A stretch of 5,575 nucleotides of DNA from RBG-16-68-21 sp035286665 (GTDB taxonomy: Bacteria > Actinomycetota > Acidimicrobiia > Spongiisociales > UBA11373), in the NCBI GenBank assembly GCA_035286665.1, contig DATECY010000141.1, forward strand, positions 1 through 5,575, in the 5' to 3' direction. The notes under the pieces are model-generated. The model had not been told where the DNA came from. It worked only from the letters and a program-made list of their open reading frames with translations, and did not search any database. The translations under genes were made by a program, and so were the position numbers. Positions 5,283 through 5,575 of the stretch are shown here, in pieces (position 1 is the first letter of the stretch; every line of letters begins with the position of its first letter).

Positions 5283-5318
5283 GCAGCACATGATGCAGCA
5301 CCAGGTGATGCGGGTCAA
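5283..5318 (-). promoter_or_regulatory. Promoter of the toxin-antitoxin operon, predicting a leaderless mRNA
   Basis: On the minus strand TTGACC (5318-5313) is followed after exactly 17 bases by CATCAT (5295-5290), then 7 bases and the antitoxin ATG at 5282. The -35 differs from TTGACA at one base and the -10 matches TATAAT at 4 of 6. Transcription would start at or beside the A of the ATG, which also explains the missing ribosome site. Two copies of ATGCAGCAC on the plus strand (5281-5289 and 5293-5301) straddle the -10 and start, a plausible antitoxin or repressor site. Confidence 0.5.
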
Positions 5319-5440
5319 GAGCCGGGCGGTCACAGGACCACCTACAGGGCCTCGTCCACCCGGGGTGGCACCCATGGGTCCCCGGCGCTCGAATCGGGTC
5401 GAGGCAGGTACATGCTGGCGCCATCTCACCCATGTATCCG

Positions 5441-5466
5441 TAACTTGGGTGATATCATCCAAGTTA
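5441..5466. promoter_or_regulatory. 26-base palindromic operator at the start of the regulator gene
   Basis: The two halves TAACTTGGGTGAT and ATCATCCAAGTTA are inverted repeats centred on GATATC (5451-5456); 12 of 13 pairs match, the exception being G5449 against T5458. It is a short AT-rich island in very GC-rich DNA. It covers the -10 element and touches the start codon of the downstream regulator gene, the classic place for autorepression by a dimeric winged-helix protein. It could also act on the divergent toxin-antitoxin operon, whose promoter is about 125 bases away. Confidence 0.7.
5450..5458 (+). promoter_or_regulatory. Extended -10 promoter of the regulator gene, leaderless
   Basis: TGA-TATCAT is a TGN extended -10 with TATCAT matching TATAAT at 5 of 6. 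Seven bases later comes the A of the ATG at 5466, so transcription should start on the start codon. No ribosome site is present, which agrees. No good -35 is found 16-18 bases upstream, as is common with extended -10 promoters. The one mismatch in the palindrome turns the mirror-image hexamer on the other strand into TATCAC, so only this strand keeps the good -10. Confidence 0.5.
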
Positions 5467-5575
5467 TGAGTAGAGAGACTCCGTCGCTACTCCCGGTCCT
5501 GCGTTCTCAGCAGCAGGGGGAGATCCTTGCCCTGATCTTCGCCGGCGAGGACCTGAGCCCAACCCAGATCGCCGA
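5466..5575 (+). CDS. Winged-helix regulator, possibly of the HTH + nucleotidyltransferase type (3' end outside window)
   Basis: Thirty-six codons are present: MSRETPSLLPVLRSQQQGEI then LALIFAGEDLSPTQIA, and the gene continues off the edge. The pattern LLPVLRSQQQGEILALIF--E-LSPTQIA is the opening helix and start of the recognition motif of ArsR-like winged-helix proteins; the phrase LLP-LRS-QQ-EILALLF is typical of the group in which a winged helix is fused to a minimal nucleotidyltransferase domain. That second domain cannot be seen here, so the fusion is inference. The gene diverges from the toxin-antitoxin operon, and its ATG lies on the edge of the 26-base palindrome with an extended -10 seven bases upstream. 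Autoregulation and leaderless translation are therefore likely. Confidence 0.65.
   Translation, partial: MSRETPSLLPVLRSQQQGEILALIFAGEDLSPTQIA

Noticed and set aside
5283..5462. N-terminal extension of the antitoxin from the ATG at 5462, which lies inside the palindrome
   Set aside because: Codons in this part lack G/C third-position bias and encode low-complexity Cys/Met/Gly/Pro sequence; the antitoxin promoter also lies inside it.
1..5575. CRISPR array, tRNA, rRNA or a complete insertion sequence
   Set aside because: No regularly spaced repeats, no cloverleaf-like or rRNA-like segments and no transposase motifs were seen on either strand.

Overview
The window is GC-rich with strong G/C bias at third codon positions, uses GTG as well as ATG starts, and carries protein families that look actinobacterial: a short endonuclease IV, a zinc-ribbon NERD protein and a PemK/MazF-type toxin. 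An actinomycetote, possibly Acidimicrobiia, is the best guess. No marker gene here fixes the taxon.

Layout. Positions 1-38 form a strong hairpin, probably the terminator of a gene to the left. A two-helix membrane protein (about 141-755) overlaps by 4 bases, in GTGA, the start of a full-length deoxyribonuclease IV with all nine metal ligands (752-1513). From 1514 to about 2410 the sequence looks like an accumulation zone for debris. It has hairpins, a 14-base direct repeat, the last 35 codons of a PIN-domain (VapC-like) toxin without its front, a secreted-type hypothetical ORF whose coding signal starts abruptly near 1979, and a short coding-like tail.

On the minus strand, 2411-3412 encodes a 333-residue lipoprotein with a good ribosome binding site. 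Upstream of it (about 3491-3776) lies what looks like a frameshifted, headless minus-strand gene.

The right third is accessory in character. A zinc-ribbon + NERD nuclease-like protein (3830-4666) converges on a toxin-antitoxin pair read from the minus strand: antitoxin 5282-4992 directly abutting a MazF/PemK-family toxin 4991-4674. Divergent from the pair, a winged-helix regulator gene, perhaps of the helix-turn-helix + nucleotidyltransferase type, begins at 5466 and runs off the window. Its start codon overlaps the edge of a 26-base near-perfect palindrome that also contains an extended -10 element, so it looks autoregulated and leaderless. The antitoxin promoter also predicts a leaderless transcript. 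With the dead PIN toxin nearby, the window reads as a TA/defence-type accessory neighbourhood next to a conserved DNA repair gene. No wholly new system can be demonstrated from this sequence alone. The most promising part is the 5282-5575 control region and the gene it leads into.
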